DNA of 64,000 bases from Blautia sp. Marseille-P3087 (lineage in GTDB: Bacteria > Bacillota > Clostridia > Lachnospirales > Lachnospiraceae), in contig NZ_LT635539.1 in assembly GCF_900120195.1 (NCBI RefSeq), positions 2,575,441 through 2,639,440 on the forward strand, written 5' to 3'. Under the pieces are notes generated by a model, which saw nothing but the letters and a program-made list of their open reading frames with translations, was not told the origin of the DNA and ran no database searches. Shown here in pieces: positions 54,835 to 62,849 of the stretch (position 1 is its first letter; every line of letters starts with the position of its first letter). The translations under genes and the position numbers were made by a program.

Positions 54835-55551
54835 ATGATTGATGTAAAAAGTATCAGCACACATTGTACACGGACAGAATTTGTGGGGACCACCGTTCTT
54901 GACACGATTGGACTGGTGATTTCCGGAATTGATGATACATTATTAAAAGAAATGAATGTGGGTACCAGGTATCATGCACTCGGACTTTTCAGTTCAAGGA
55001 CAGGCGCGGCAGGACAGATCACAGCGATCGATGATGCGGTCAAAGCAACCAATACGGATGTGCTTTCCATCGAATTTCCGCGTGATACCAAAGGCTGGGG
55101 TGGCCACGGAAACTATATCGTGATTGGTGGTAATGATGTTTCAGATGTACGGCATGCGATTGAACTGGCACTGGAACTTACAAAGAAAAATGCCGGTGAA
55201 CTTTATATCAGTGAGTCCGGTCATCTGGAGTTTACTTACTCAGCCAGTGCTGGCGCCGCATTACAGAATGCATTTCATGCAGTTCCCGGTGAAGCATTCG
55301 GATTCATGGCGGGTTCCCCGGCTGCAATCGGTCTTGTAATGGCAGATACCGCAATGAAGGCATCAGCAGTAAATATTACCTGCTATATGACACCAAGTAT
55401 CGGAACCAGTCATTCCAATGAAGTGATCCTTGGTATTTCCGGCGATGCCAGCGCAGTTAAGGCAGCTGTACTTGAGGCACGCCAGGTTGGCCTGGAGCTT
55501 CTGATCGGTATGGGTTCATATCCGGAAATCCCCGGTACACCATATCTCTAA
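54835..55551 (+). CDS. PduB-like bacterial microcompartment shell protein (orphan)
   Basis: A 238-residue protein with two tandem BMC domains matching the PduB/EtuB trimeric shell family. Characteristic runs are TEFVGTTVLDTIGLVISGID, SSRTGAAGQITAIDDAVKAT, SIEFPRDTKGWGGHGN and VIGGNDVSDVRHAIE, and the second domain ends SNEVILGISGDASAV. It lacks the longer N-terminal extension of PduB. No other shell protein, signature enzyme or microcompartment gene is in the window. ATG 54835 has AAAGGAG 8 nt upstream. It is flanked by its own terminator. Confidence 0.88.
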   Translation: MIDVKSISTHCTRTEFVGTTVLDTIGLVISGIDDTLLKEMNVGTRYHALGLFSSRTGAAGQITAIDDAVKATNTDVLSIEFPRDTKGWGGHGNYIVIGGNDVSDVRHAIELALELTKKNAGELYISESGHLEFTYSASAGAALQNAFHAVPGEAFGFMAGSPAAIGLVMADTAMKASAVNITCYMTPSIGTSHSNEVILGISGDASAVKAAVLEARQVGLELLIGMGSYPEIPGTPYL

Positions 55552-55564
55552 AATAACGTAACGC

Positions 55565-55597
55565 AAAACAGCAGACCTTCATGGCCTGCTGTTTTTA
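55565..55597 (+). terminator. Terminator after the PduB-like gene
   Basis: AAAACAGCAG pairs with CTGCTGTTTT across an 11-nt loop and runs into T residues. Confidence 0.8.
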
Positions 55598-55625
55598 TGC
55601 CAAAGTGGCAAGTTCTCTGTATATA
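55597..55625. repeat. Second dispersed repeat, short copy
   Basis: ATGCCAAAG directly followed by TGGCAAGTTCTCTGTATATA, matching the two outer parts of the copy at 32252-32300. It begins at the last T of a terminator. Confidence 0.6.
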
Positions 55626-55638
55626 TTAAAATTCCCCT

Positions 55639-56952
55639 TTAGTTTAACTGGTACACATCTGCATACTGTAATCCGAAGCTCAGTGCCTCGCTATGGCTGC
55701 CGCAGTAAATATCAACATGTCCATAAGGAGTTCCAAGGTCTTCTACGGTATAAACGGTACCATTGATCAGAAGCTGTGTTCCAAAAGGTACACCAGCCAT
55801 TGCTACGGTATGTCCTGCTGTTGGCATAACACCGCTTGCTGTTGCATTTCCTGCTGTTCCGCAGCACTGTGCGCAGTTACAATATCCTGTCAGCATAAAG
55901 TTTCCAAGGTATGTTCCCTGGCTGGAAGAACCGGAATCGGAAGAACTGCTGTCAGAACTGTCTGAAGATGTGTCCTCAGCAGATGAAGTATCCGCAGATG
56001 TATCGTCTGAAGTGCTGCTGTCTTCTGCGCCGGATGTATCCTCCGTCGCATCAGAAGATTCAGAGCTGCTATCGTCTGTAGAAATTTCTTCTGCATCTGT
56101 TGTCGCTTCCTCAGAACTGTCGCCTTCATCAGCTGCACCAGTATCTTCTGTATCCCGGGCTGCTTCTGCTGCCACAGCCGCTTCAGCCGCAGCTTCCTCT
56201 GCTGCACGTTCCTGCTCTGCCTGTTCCATCAACTGTGAAATGCTGCTGTCTGCACTGTTTACCTGTGCCATCAGTGCACTTGCCTCTTCCTGACTTGCAC
56301 TGATCTGGTTTACATAGGAACTGATATTATCGTTGGTAGTGGATACCAGATTCTGAACTTCCTGCTGCTTGGAGCTTTTTTCTGTAAGAAGATTGCTGAT
56401 GGAAGTAGATTCTTCCGCCACCTGTGCCTCCTGAGTTTTGATTGCGTCCTGTGTTTCTTCATATTTCTTAAGCATATTTCTGTCATATGTAGAAATAGAA
56501 GCGATGTTGCTTGCTTCATTTAAGAAATCTGAAAGATTGTTCGAAGAAAGAAGAAGCTCAAGCATTGAGCTTCCGCCATTTTCGTACATATATTTAATAC
56601 GGATCTTCATGGCTTCATACTGATCCTGTGCATCCTGTTTTGCTTTTTCAAGCTCCGCCTGCACATTTTTCAGTTCTTCTTCTTTTTCAGCGGCTTCTAC
56701 ACTAAGCTGTGAAATACTGTCTGTAAGTTCTGTATATTGAGTATTCAGTTCTGACAGGTAGGATTCAAGTTCCTGTTTCTTGCTTTCCAGATCACTGATG
56801 TTCGCCTGTGCCTGAGCAAGTCCTGCCTGCGCCTCCTGCTTCTGTTCCTGTGCTGCTGCAATCTGATCTTCTGTGGAAGCAAATACGGTTGTTCCCATAG
56901 ATACGGTCACTGCACATGCAAGAAGCAGTGAAAGAACTTTTTTGCTTTTCAT
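55639..56952 (-). CDS. Secreted coiled-coil protein with C-terminal 3D domain
   Basis: A 437-residue secreted protein. The signal peptide ends TTVFAST near residue 25. A long coiled coil (about 27-265) resembles the regulatory region of CwlO/PcsB-type hydrolases. A Ser/Asp/Glu/Thr low-complexity linker (about 265-350) follows, and then a 3D/RlpA-like double-psi barrel (about 355-437) with TGYCNCAQCCG, TASGVMPTAGHTVAMA and GTPYGHVDIYCGSHSEA. 3D domains act on peptidoglycan. The start is ATG 56952 after AAGAGGTG. Role in wall remodelling inferred. Confidence 0.82.
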   Translation of the reverse strand: MKSKKVLSLLLACAVTVSMGTTVFASTEDQIAAAQEQKQEAQAGLAQAQANISDLESKKQELESYLSELNTQYTELTDSISQLSVEAAEKEEELKNVQAELEKAKQDAQDQYEAMKIRIKYMYENGGSSMLELLLSSNNLSDFLNEASNIASISTYDRNMLKKYEETQDAIKTQEAQVAEESTSISNLLTEKSSKQQEVQNLVSTTNDNISSYVNQISASQEEASALMAQVNSADSSISQLMEQAEQERAAEEAAAEAAVAAEAARDTEDTGAADEGDSSEEATTDAEEISTDDSSSESSDATEDTSGAEDSSTSDDTSADTSSAEDTSSDSSDSSSSDSGSSSQGTYLGNFMLTGYCNCAQCCGTAGNATASGVMPTAGHTVAMAGVPFGTQLLINGTVYTVEDLGTPYGHVDIYCGSHSEALSFGLQYADVYQLN

Positions 56953-57253
56953 AAAATAACACCTCTTAAATATTTTGTACGCTAAGTATAACACATTTTC
57001 GTAAATAATCAACACTTTCATTTTAATTTTGTAACAAACATGTAACATTTCGCATCTTAAACACATCTTTCACAGCAGAATGCCACATGAAAATTCCAAA
57101 TTATTACAAAAACATTTCATTTCCCAATCAAAGTTCAAATTTCCGGTCTCGTATTATAGTGCTAAAAAGTACTAAATATCTACTGGTCGGATTGATGATT
57201 TACTGGTATAATATACAAAAATGTGTGTATATTCATTCAGAGGGGTGTCTGAC

Positions 57254-59257
57254 ATGAAAGAACATAAGCGATATACTATTGGAATTCTGATTGGTGGTGT
57301 ACATACATACTTTCCGAAGGAACATATCCTTGGAATTGCAGAGGCAGCAGAAGAACTGGATGTCAATGTCTGTTTTTTTCTCGGAACGCAGACAAAAGAC
57401 TTTTTCGAGGATATGCTTGGCGGAACACATAAGAATTCTTTTGACTATCAATTTAATACAATTCACGATTACAGTCTGATTGGTGGACTTGACGGTCTGA
57501 TCATCAATTATGGTACACTCGGACTTCAGCTGAAAAACGAAAGCGCCGAGCAGTTTGCATTGAAATTTAATTCCATTCCGACAGTATTTCTCACAGAAAT
57601 CGTGCATGAGCCAAACTGCCATTCGCTGATCTGTGACAACAAACAGGGAATCCGGCTGGTTATGGCGCACCTGATTGAGGAACATCATTGCAGCAATATT
57701 CTTTTTGTATCCGGACCGGCACAGAATACCGATGCAAAAGAGCGAAAAGCCACCTATTTTGAAATGATGGAAAGATATCATCTTCCGGTCAGTGACAAGA
57801 TGATCGCACAGGGTGATTATTCCGAGTTTATTGACCGTCAGGTAGATCAGCTTCTTGATGATAATCCGAATGCCGAGGCAATTGTATTTGCCAACGATGA
57901 AATGGCATTTGCCGGTTACCGTGTATGTGAAAAGCGTGGACTGAAAGTAGGAAAAGATATCCTGATCACCGGATTTGATGACTGCGAGCGAGCATCGGGC
58001 ATGGATCCTGCACTTACAACTGTTGTGCAGGATGGTGTTCTGATGGGCAGAATGGCGGTCTACGATCTGATTTATAAGCTTGACGGAAAGGATGCACTGT
58101 CAAGACGTGTCCCGGTTTCTCTGTGTGTCAGGGAGTCCTGTGGATGTCAGGAAAAAAACGGCAAAACACAGAATACACCACTGAATCTTGGCGATCAGAT
58201 ACATAAATTAAACCGTACCATTACAAATATGAAACTGGAACTGATCAATTTTCAGAGAAAGTCCTGGTTTATTCCGTCTCTTGCACGAAATTTAAATGAC
58301 TGCATGGATGATGAACATGCTTTTCTTTTGGAAGCGATGGAAAATATGCGGGAACTTCGGACTAAATGTACTTATCTTTTCCTTTTGGACGAGCCTGTTG
58401 TCTATCGCAAAGATGACGAGTGGAAATGTCCGGAAAATCTGCGTCTTGCAGCATATTACAAAAAAGAAGAAGTAGATGCATTTCATCTTTATGACCGTCC
58501 GTCGGTTTCAAAAGAAGGTGGAATCTGTCAGCTTATGGAGGATGGAGAGAGACATCAGTTTATGATTTTTTTGCTGTTTTCCGGCGAAAGACAATACGGC
58601 TTACTGGCATGTGATATTCAGCAGGAAGAATTTCCGTTCTTCTATGTGATCAGTCTGCAGATCGGGCTTTCTCTCCGCTATCTTGAAATAAGTAAGGCAG
58701 AAGCGGCGAGACGCCGTGAGATGACGAAAGACCTTGAGGTGATCCGGGAACGTAATCGGATTCTGGGTATCATGTCTGCGAATGACGAGCTGACCGGCCT
58801 TTTGAATCTCAGAGGATTTACAGAAGAAGCAAAAAAAATCTGTCATGAAGAACAGGAACAGCGTGCTTATATGATCTGCGGAGATCTTGACCATCTGAAA
58901 GAGATCAATGATAACTGGGGACATCCGGCAGGAAACTTTGCACTTCGAAGTGTGGCGGAGATTCTGAGAGGATGCATTCGAAGCGATGACGTTCTGGCGC
59001 GTGTGGGTGGAGATGAATTTCTGATTCTTCTGAAATGTACCGAAGAAGGGTATCAGGAAACATTCCGTAAACGTGTGAAAGACGCCTGCATATATTTTAA
59101 TGAAAAATCAGATAAACCGTTTCTGGTGGAGATCTCTCTCGGAATCGCTGAGTTTTGCTCCGGGCCGCAGACGGATATTCAGCAGGTGATCGCGACAGCA
59201 GATCAGTTTCTCTACGAAGCAAAGAAACATCGGCGGAAGTCGATACGGCGACCGTAA
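57254..59257 (+). CDS. Diguanylate cyclase with N-terminal LacI-type sugar-binding-like sensor domain
   Basis: A 667-residue soluble protein. Residues about 5-305 have the fold of LacI/periplasmic-binding effector domains (YTIGILIGGVHTYFPKEH; NEDE-like segment AIVFANDEMAFAGYRV; ITGFDDCERAS) but no HTH or signal peptide. A helical linker (about 320-500) leads to a GGDEF domain with GDLDHLKEINDNWGH and VGGDEF (about 583-588). RSDD, five residues before, is an intact inhibitory I-site (RxxD). It probably makes c-di-GMP in response to an intracellular small molecule. An extended -10 promoter (TGGTATAAT, 57204-57212) precedes it. Confidence 0.88.
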   Translation: MKEHKRYTIGILIGGVHTYFPKEHILGIAEAAEELDVNVCFFLGTQTKDFFEDMLGGTHKNSFDYQFNTIHDYSLIGGLDGLIINYGTLGLQLKNESAEQFALKFNSIPTVFLTEIVHEPNCHSLICDNKQGIRLVMAHLIEEHHCSNILFVSGPAQNTDAKERKATYFEMMERYHLPVSDKMIAQGDYSEFIDRQVDQLLDDNPNAEAIVFANDEMAFAGYRVCEKRGLKVGKDILITGFDDCERASGMDPALTTVVQDGVLMGRMAVYDLIYKLDGKDALSRRVPVSLCVRESCGCQEKNGKTQNTPLNLGDQIHKLNRTITNMKLELINFQRKSWFIPSLARNLNDCMDDEHAFLLEAMENMRELRTKCTYLFLLDEPVVYRKDDEWKCPENLRLAAYYKKEEVDAFHLYDRPSVSKEGGICQLMEDGERHQFMIFLLFSGERQYGLLACDIQQEEFPFFYVISLQIGLSLRYLEISKAEAARRREMTKDLEVIRERNRILGIMSANDELTGLLNLRGFTEEAKKICHEEQEQRAYMICGDLDHLKEINDNWGHPAGNFALRSVAEILRGCIRSDDVLARVGGDEFLILLKCTEEGYQETFRKRVKDACIYFNEKSDKPFLVEISLGIAEFCSGPQTDIQQVIATADQFLYEAKKHRRKSIRRP

Positions 59258-59280
59258 GAATTTAGATCAGTTTTGATATA

Positions 59281-59322
59281 ACAGACATTATCTGTGTGCA
59301 AACAGGTAGTGTCTGTTTTTTA
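59281..59322 (+). terminator. Terminator of the diguanylate cyclase gene
   Basis: ACAGACA pairs with TGTCTGT, extended by an inner CTGT/ACAG, and six T follow. Confidence 0.75.
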
Positions 59323-59329
59323 TGTAATA

Positions 59330-59351
59330 GGAAATTACTCCGTAATGTTCC
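59330..59351. repeat. Dispersed palindromic element, copy 2
   Basis: GGAAATTACTCCGTAATG followed by TTCC, the same core as at 30015 and 63372. It lies 8 bases after the T tract of the preceding terminator. Confidence 0.7.
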
Positions 59352-59435
59352 AATAACGTAGAAATTTGATGACAGAAGTCCATAATGGACTAAGGAAAAA
59401 GAGAAAATTATAAGAAGCAAAAAAGAACGAAAAAA

Positions 59436-59684
59436 TTATTTTAATTTAATCAGATCTTTGAAAAAGTCCCCCACTTCGCAGTGAAAGATATCTGCCAGTG
59501 CCATCAACTCGCTTACCTTGATGTTCATGCGGTTGGTTTCAATCTTGGCATAGCTGCTTTTGGAGATTGGGAGACCCATCAGATTCATGCGGGCAATTAC
59601 CTGCTCCTGTGTGAGTTTATTCTGGTAGCGCATCTTCTGGATGTTGCTGCCAATGCTCATGTCCATTCTGATTTTCTGTATCAT
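59436..59684 (-). CDS. XRE-family HTH transcriptional regulator
   Basis: An 82-residue protein that is essentially one HTH_3/XRE domain: IGSNIQKMRYQNKLTQEQVIARM, KSSYAKIETNRMNIKVSELMALADIF. ATG 59684 is chosen since GGGGA lies 6 nt upstream; an ATG at 59696 adds four residues. It is divergent from the HicB-like gene, and two matched inverted repeats in the shared gap are probably its operators. Confidence 0.88.
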   Translation of the reverse strand: MIQKIRMDMSIGSNIQKMRYQNKLTQEQVIARMNLMGLPISKSSYAKIETNRMNIKVSELMALADIFHCEVGDFFKDLIKLK

Positions 59685-59703
59685 AATTATCCCCATATCC
59701 TGA

Positions 59704-59781
59704 TATTTCGTAATAAAGAAACATCTATGTATTGATGATATCGAGGAATTTCGTTATAATGTTTCGTAATAAGGAAACATT
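59704..59781. promoter_or_regulatory. Divergent control region: promoter with two inverted-repeat operators
   Basis: Operator 2 (59758-59781) has perfect 8-bp arms AATGTTTC and GAAACATT around GTAATAAG. Operator 1 (59704-59724) has TATTTC and GAAACAT around GTAATAAA. Between them lies a rightward promoter, TTGATG (59732-59737), 17 nt, TATAAT (59755-59760), whose -10 box overlaps operator 2. Autoregulated repression by the adjacent XRE protein is the simplest reading. Confidence 0.7.
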
Positions 59782-59849
59782 TGCCGCTATAGCACAAAGG
59801 AAAAGCTAACGGTGAAAGTTTTTTTGTATGGACGTGTGGAGGAGAAAAA

Positions 59850-60344
59850 ATGAATAAGGACTGGGGAAAAGCAATTGCACAGCTTTGCGTCATAATACAG
59901 AACAATACGGACTTGAAAAAGCCTGTATTACAGTATGTGGAGTTTATGAAAACAATATACGGTATAGATGGAGCGGATTTTCTGGATATCTACAGAGAAT
60001 GGGAACGAAGTGGAGAGATTGTGGATAAACGTGAAAAAGTGAGCTGTACCGGTCTGGAAAATATGGAAAAGAACTTGTACCCGAAGAGTATGGACGGACT
60101 GTGTCGGCTATATGATGAAGGAATACTTGAAGAAGACGCATTTTGCGAGACTTTGTTTGAAGAAGATTATGAGATAAAGAATGGGGCTGATGGAAAATTT
60201 ATTGGATTTTATCCGCAGTATCCAGGATGTATCGGCTTTGCGGATAGCAGAGAAATGCTGGATATGAAAATGCAGAAATCCCTGAAAAACTGGATCAGAG
60301 CGGCATATATTTTCTGGAAAGAGAATAAGATTCTTGTGAAATAA
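59850..60344 (+). CDS. Protein with C-terminal HicB-like segment, divergent from XRE regulator
   Basis: A 164-residue protein. The C-terminal third reads DGKFIGFYPQYPGCIGFADS followed by a helix with LKNWIRAAYIFW, which resembles the partial RNase-H fold of HicB antitoxins (a GF-x-P-x-x-PGC core). The N-terminal 100 residues are helical and acidic with no family I recognise. No HicA-like toxin frame lies next to it. ATG 59850 follows GGAGGAG. Controlled by the promoter/operator region at 59704-59781. Confidence 0.55.
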   Translation: MNKDWGKAIAQLCVIIQNNTDLKKPVLQYVEFMKTIYGIDGADFLDIYREWERSGEIVDKREKVSCTGLENMEKNLYPKSMDGLCRLYDEGILEEDAFCETLFEEDYEIKNGADGKFIGFYPQYPGCIGFADSREMLDMKMQKSLKNWIRAAYIFWKENKILVK

Positions 60345-60362
60345 AAAGCAGGAGGGAGCTGT

Positions 60363-61469
60363 TTGGCAGCGTATCGGCGTTTTGTAGCATATTTGTATGA
60401 ATACCGAAAAGACAAAAAAGGGGTAAACTGTGGATTCGTGCGGATTGAAGCATGGAGGAATGTATGCAGGATAGAACTGCATCTTCTGTGTCCGGGACTG
60501 GTTTCGGGCTCAGAATGCAGTGTTTATGGATTTGTCCGGAAAGATGAAAGTATAGACGGAATCCTTCTTGGTGTGTGTGAGACAGCAAAAGAAGAGATTA
60601 ATTGCATACTGGAGAGCTCTGTTGAACATATGGGGGACAGTGAACATTCCCTGGAGGAAATGGGAGGAATGATCATTACGACTGACCAGGGTGGATTTTT
60701 CGGAACAGAGTGGGATGATATGCCGATTCGACCGGAAAAATTCCGGGTTGTTCCGAGAATACAGGAGGATACGTCGGAAAGTGCAGTGTCAGATGGAAAG
60801 GCAGAAACTGATGAGATGGTGAAATCCGGCAAAGATGAAGAAAATAGCAGAACAGAAAGCAAAGAAGATAAAGAACATCCGAAGAAAGATAAGTCAGCTG
60901 CAGAAATAGCAGACACAGAGATGCAGAAAGCAGAAGCTGCACAGACAGAAGTGAAGACACCGGAGAGTCAGGAACTCCACACACAGTCAGTGACAGAGCC
61001 GGACAGTACATTAGTTCAAAATTCTGAAACAGTATCGCCGGATCAGGAAGTGATGAATGTGCAGGAGAAGAAATCACCGGATCGAAAACCACAGGAGCGA
61101 AAGTCTCAGAACTATCGGAGATGCGGAACTCCGTGTGAAGTGTTTCAGGATGGGGAATTGCATGACTGCCATAAAATATCTCCACAGGATCTTTGCAGTA
61201 TGGGACGGCGGACCTGCCTTCTGCGAAATAATCGTTTCGTCCAGTATGGCTATTATCATTTCGGACATCTTCTACTGTGTCAGAACCACTGTGGTCAGCC
61301 GGTACTCGGCGTACCGGGAAGATATGATCAGCAGGAGAGGTTCATGGCGAACATGTTTGGCTTCCCATATTTCAAAGAAAGCAGCGAGATTCAGGTGCCG
61401 GGCGGTAAAGGCGGCTACTGGTACCGCCTAATCGATTCCACGAATCCCAACAACGGGAATGGTTGTTAA
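60363..61469 (+). CDS. DUF6128-type protein with long acidic linker
   Basis: A 368-residue protein starting at TTG 60363, supported by AGGAGGGAGC. The N-terminal domain (about 1-135) is beta-rich (FVRIEAWRNVCRIELHLLCPG; GFFGTEWDDMPIRPEKF). A charged low-complexity linker (about 140-255) follows. The C-terminal domain (about 260-368), with DLCSMGRRTCLLRNNRFVQ and HFGHLLLCQ, matches the DUF6128 type known from Lachnospiraceae. Function unknown. Its last 42 bases overlap the 3' end of the opposing radical SAM gene. Confidence 0.65.
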   Translation: MAAYRRFVAYLYEYRKDKKGVNCGFVRIEAWRNVCRIELHLLCPGLVSGSECSVYGFVRKDESIDGILLGVCETAKEEINCILESSVEHMGDSEHSLEEMGGMIITTDQGGFFGTEWDDMPIRPEKFRVVPRIQEDTSESAVSDGKAETDEMVKSGKDEENSRTESKEDKEHPKKDKSAAEIADTEMQKAEAAQTEVKTPESQELHTQSVTEPDSTLVQNSETVSPDQEVMNVQEKKSPDRKPQERKSQNYRRCGTPCEVFQDGELHDCHKISPQDLCSMGRRTCLLRNNRFVQYGYYHFGHLLLCQNHCGQPVLGVPGRYDQQERFMANMFGFPYFKESSEIQVPGGKGGYWYRLIDSTNPNNGNGC

Positions 61470-62126
61470 AAGAATTTTACGAAAATGTTCCAGTTCTTCC
61501 AGAGAATAACTGCTGAAACCGGGCTGCAGGACTTCTTCGGAGTCCTTGTATGCCTGGAGATAGTAGCCCCTGGCTCCTTTTAACCACTGACCGATGCGGA
61601 CGAAATCTTCTTCATTGTGAAGCTCTTTGACAACGGTTGTCCGGAATTCATAATCAAGATTTCCGTGAAGCAGAAAATCAACTGTCTCACGTACAGCATC
61701 CAGTGGAGGATGCAACAGGCCGGACAGAGAAGGATAATTTTCCGGACAGGCTTTGATGTCCACAGCAGCTTTCTGGATCAGACCTTTATCAGCAAGATTT
61801 TTCAAAACTTCCGGATGCGTGCCGTTTGTGTCAAGCTTGACAGAATAACCGAGATCGTGGATTTTCTGTATAAAGTCTTCAAGGTCAGGAGAAAGTGTTG
61901 GTTCGCCGCCGGAGATACAGACACCTTCAAGGATTCCCTGACGCCTTTTTAAGAAAGAAAGAACTTGTTCTTCCGGAATCTCAGGTTCTGCTGCCGGATT
62001 TAATACGAGAGCGCTGTTCTGGCAGAACGGGCAGCGGAAATTGCAGTGTCCCAGAAAGATCGTTGCGGCGATTCGTCCGGGATAATCAAGTAAAGTTGTT
62101 TTGTTTAAACCATGTATTTTAGGCAT
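61428..62126 (-). CDS. Radical SAM activating enzyme, anaerobic RNR-activase type (NrdG2-like)
   Basis: A 232-residue radical SAM protein. The cluster motif is CNFRCPFC (CxxxCxxC), followed by ISGGEPTL, LDTNGTHPEVL and KAAVDIKACPENY. Length and N-terminus (LNKTTLLDYPGRIAATIF) fit the NrdG2/TIGR02495 group that activates glycyl-radical enzymes such as class III ribonucleotide reductase. No nrdD or pfl-like partner lies in the window. Ends overlap the convergent DUF6128-type gene. Confidence 0.85.
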   Translation of the reverse strand: MPKIHGLNKTTLLDYPGRIAATIFLGHCNFRCPFCQNSALVLNPAAEPEIPEEQVLSFLKRRQGILEGVCISGGEPTLSPDLEDFIQKIHDLGYSVKLDTNGTHPEVLKNLADKGLIQKAAVDIKACPENYPSLSGLLHPPLDAVRETVDFLLHGNLDYEFRTTVVKELHNEEDFVRIGQWLKGARGYYLQAYKDSEEVLQPGFSSYSLEELEHFRKILLTTIPVVGIRGID

Positions 62127-62179
62127 GTTTATACTTCCTGTCTATCTGAAATTTATAGGTCTATTCTAATTTTTATTCA

Positions 62180-62208
62180 TTGATTTTGCAACCGGCATTT
62201 ACTATACT
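62180..62208 (+). promoter_or_regulatory. Promoter of the tRNA deaminase gene
   Basis: TTGATT (62180-62185), 17 nt, TATACT (62203-62208). Confidence 0.6.
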
Positions 62209-62259
62209 GGATAAAACAGGACGATAGTTCGAAAGAATTGCGATTTGGAGGAAATCCCT

Positions 62260-62775
62260 TTGACAGAACAGGAAAAATATATGAAAGAAGCTATCCGGCA
62301 GGCCAAAAAGGCACGCGTACTGGAAGAAGTGCCGATCGGATGCGTGATCGTTTCGGATGGTAAGATCATAGCAAGAGGTTATAACCGGAGAAACACAGAC
62401 AAAAATACGCTGTCTCATGCGGAACTGAATGCAATACGAAAAGCAAGCAAAAAACTTGGTGACTGGCGTCTGGAAGGGTGTACCATGTATGTGACACTGG
62501 AGCCATGTCAGATGTGCGCCGGAGCGCTGGTGCAGTCGCGAATTGATGAAGTTGTGATTGGCAGCATGAATCCGAAGGCAGGATGCGCTGGTTCGGTGTT
62601 GAACCTTCTGGAGGTGGACGGTTTCAATCACAAAGTAAAAATCACACGGGGAGTTCTGGAAGAAGAGTGTTCTGCAATGCTGTCTGATTTTTTTAAGGAA
62701 CTCCGTGAAAAGAAAAAACGCCTGAAAATGCTGGCAAGACAGCAGGCGCAGGAAGCAGCGGACGGGGACAGATAA
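62260..62775 (+). CDS. tadA: tRNA-specific adenosine(34) deaminase
   Basis: A 171-residue zinc deaminase converting A34 to inosine in tRNA-Arg(ACG). HAE (residues 53-55) and PCQMC (82-86) form the zinc/proton shuttle site; MYVTLEPCQMCAGALVQSRI is the family block. TTG 62260 is chosen since GGAGGAA ends 6 nt upstream; TTG 62245 overlaps that site. Unrelated to the Tad-pilus ATPase that shares the same symbol. Confidence 0.94.
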   Translation: MTEQEKYMKEAIRQAKKARVLEEVPIGCVIVSDGKIIARGYNRRNTDKNTLSHAELNAIRKASKKLGDWRLEGCTMYVTLEPCQMCAGALVQSRIDEVVIGSMNPKAGCAGSVLNLLEVDGFNHKVKITRGVLEEECSAMLSDFFKELREKKKRLKMLARQQAQEAADGDR

Positions 62776-62849
62776 ACGTCTGAACACTTGTTTTTTGACG
62801 GAAAAGTGATATGATGATAACAGTTTAATGAACGAGGAGGAATCTTGAA

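Noticed and set aside
55763-56293. Plus-strand frame of 176 residues rich in Ser/Val
   Set aside because: It is the mirror of the Ser/Asp/Ala low-complexity linker of the minus-strand cell-wall protein.
62260-62775. Part of the Tad pilus system because of the symbol tadA
   Set aside because: HAE and PCxxC zinc motifs show a tRNA adenosine deaminase; the shared symbol is coincidental.
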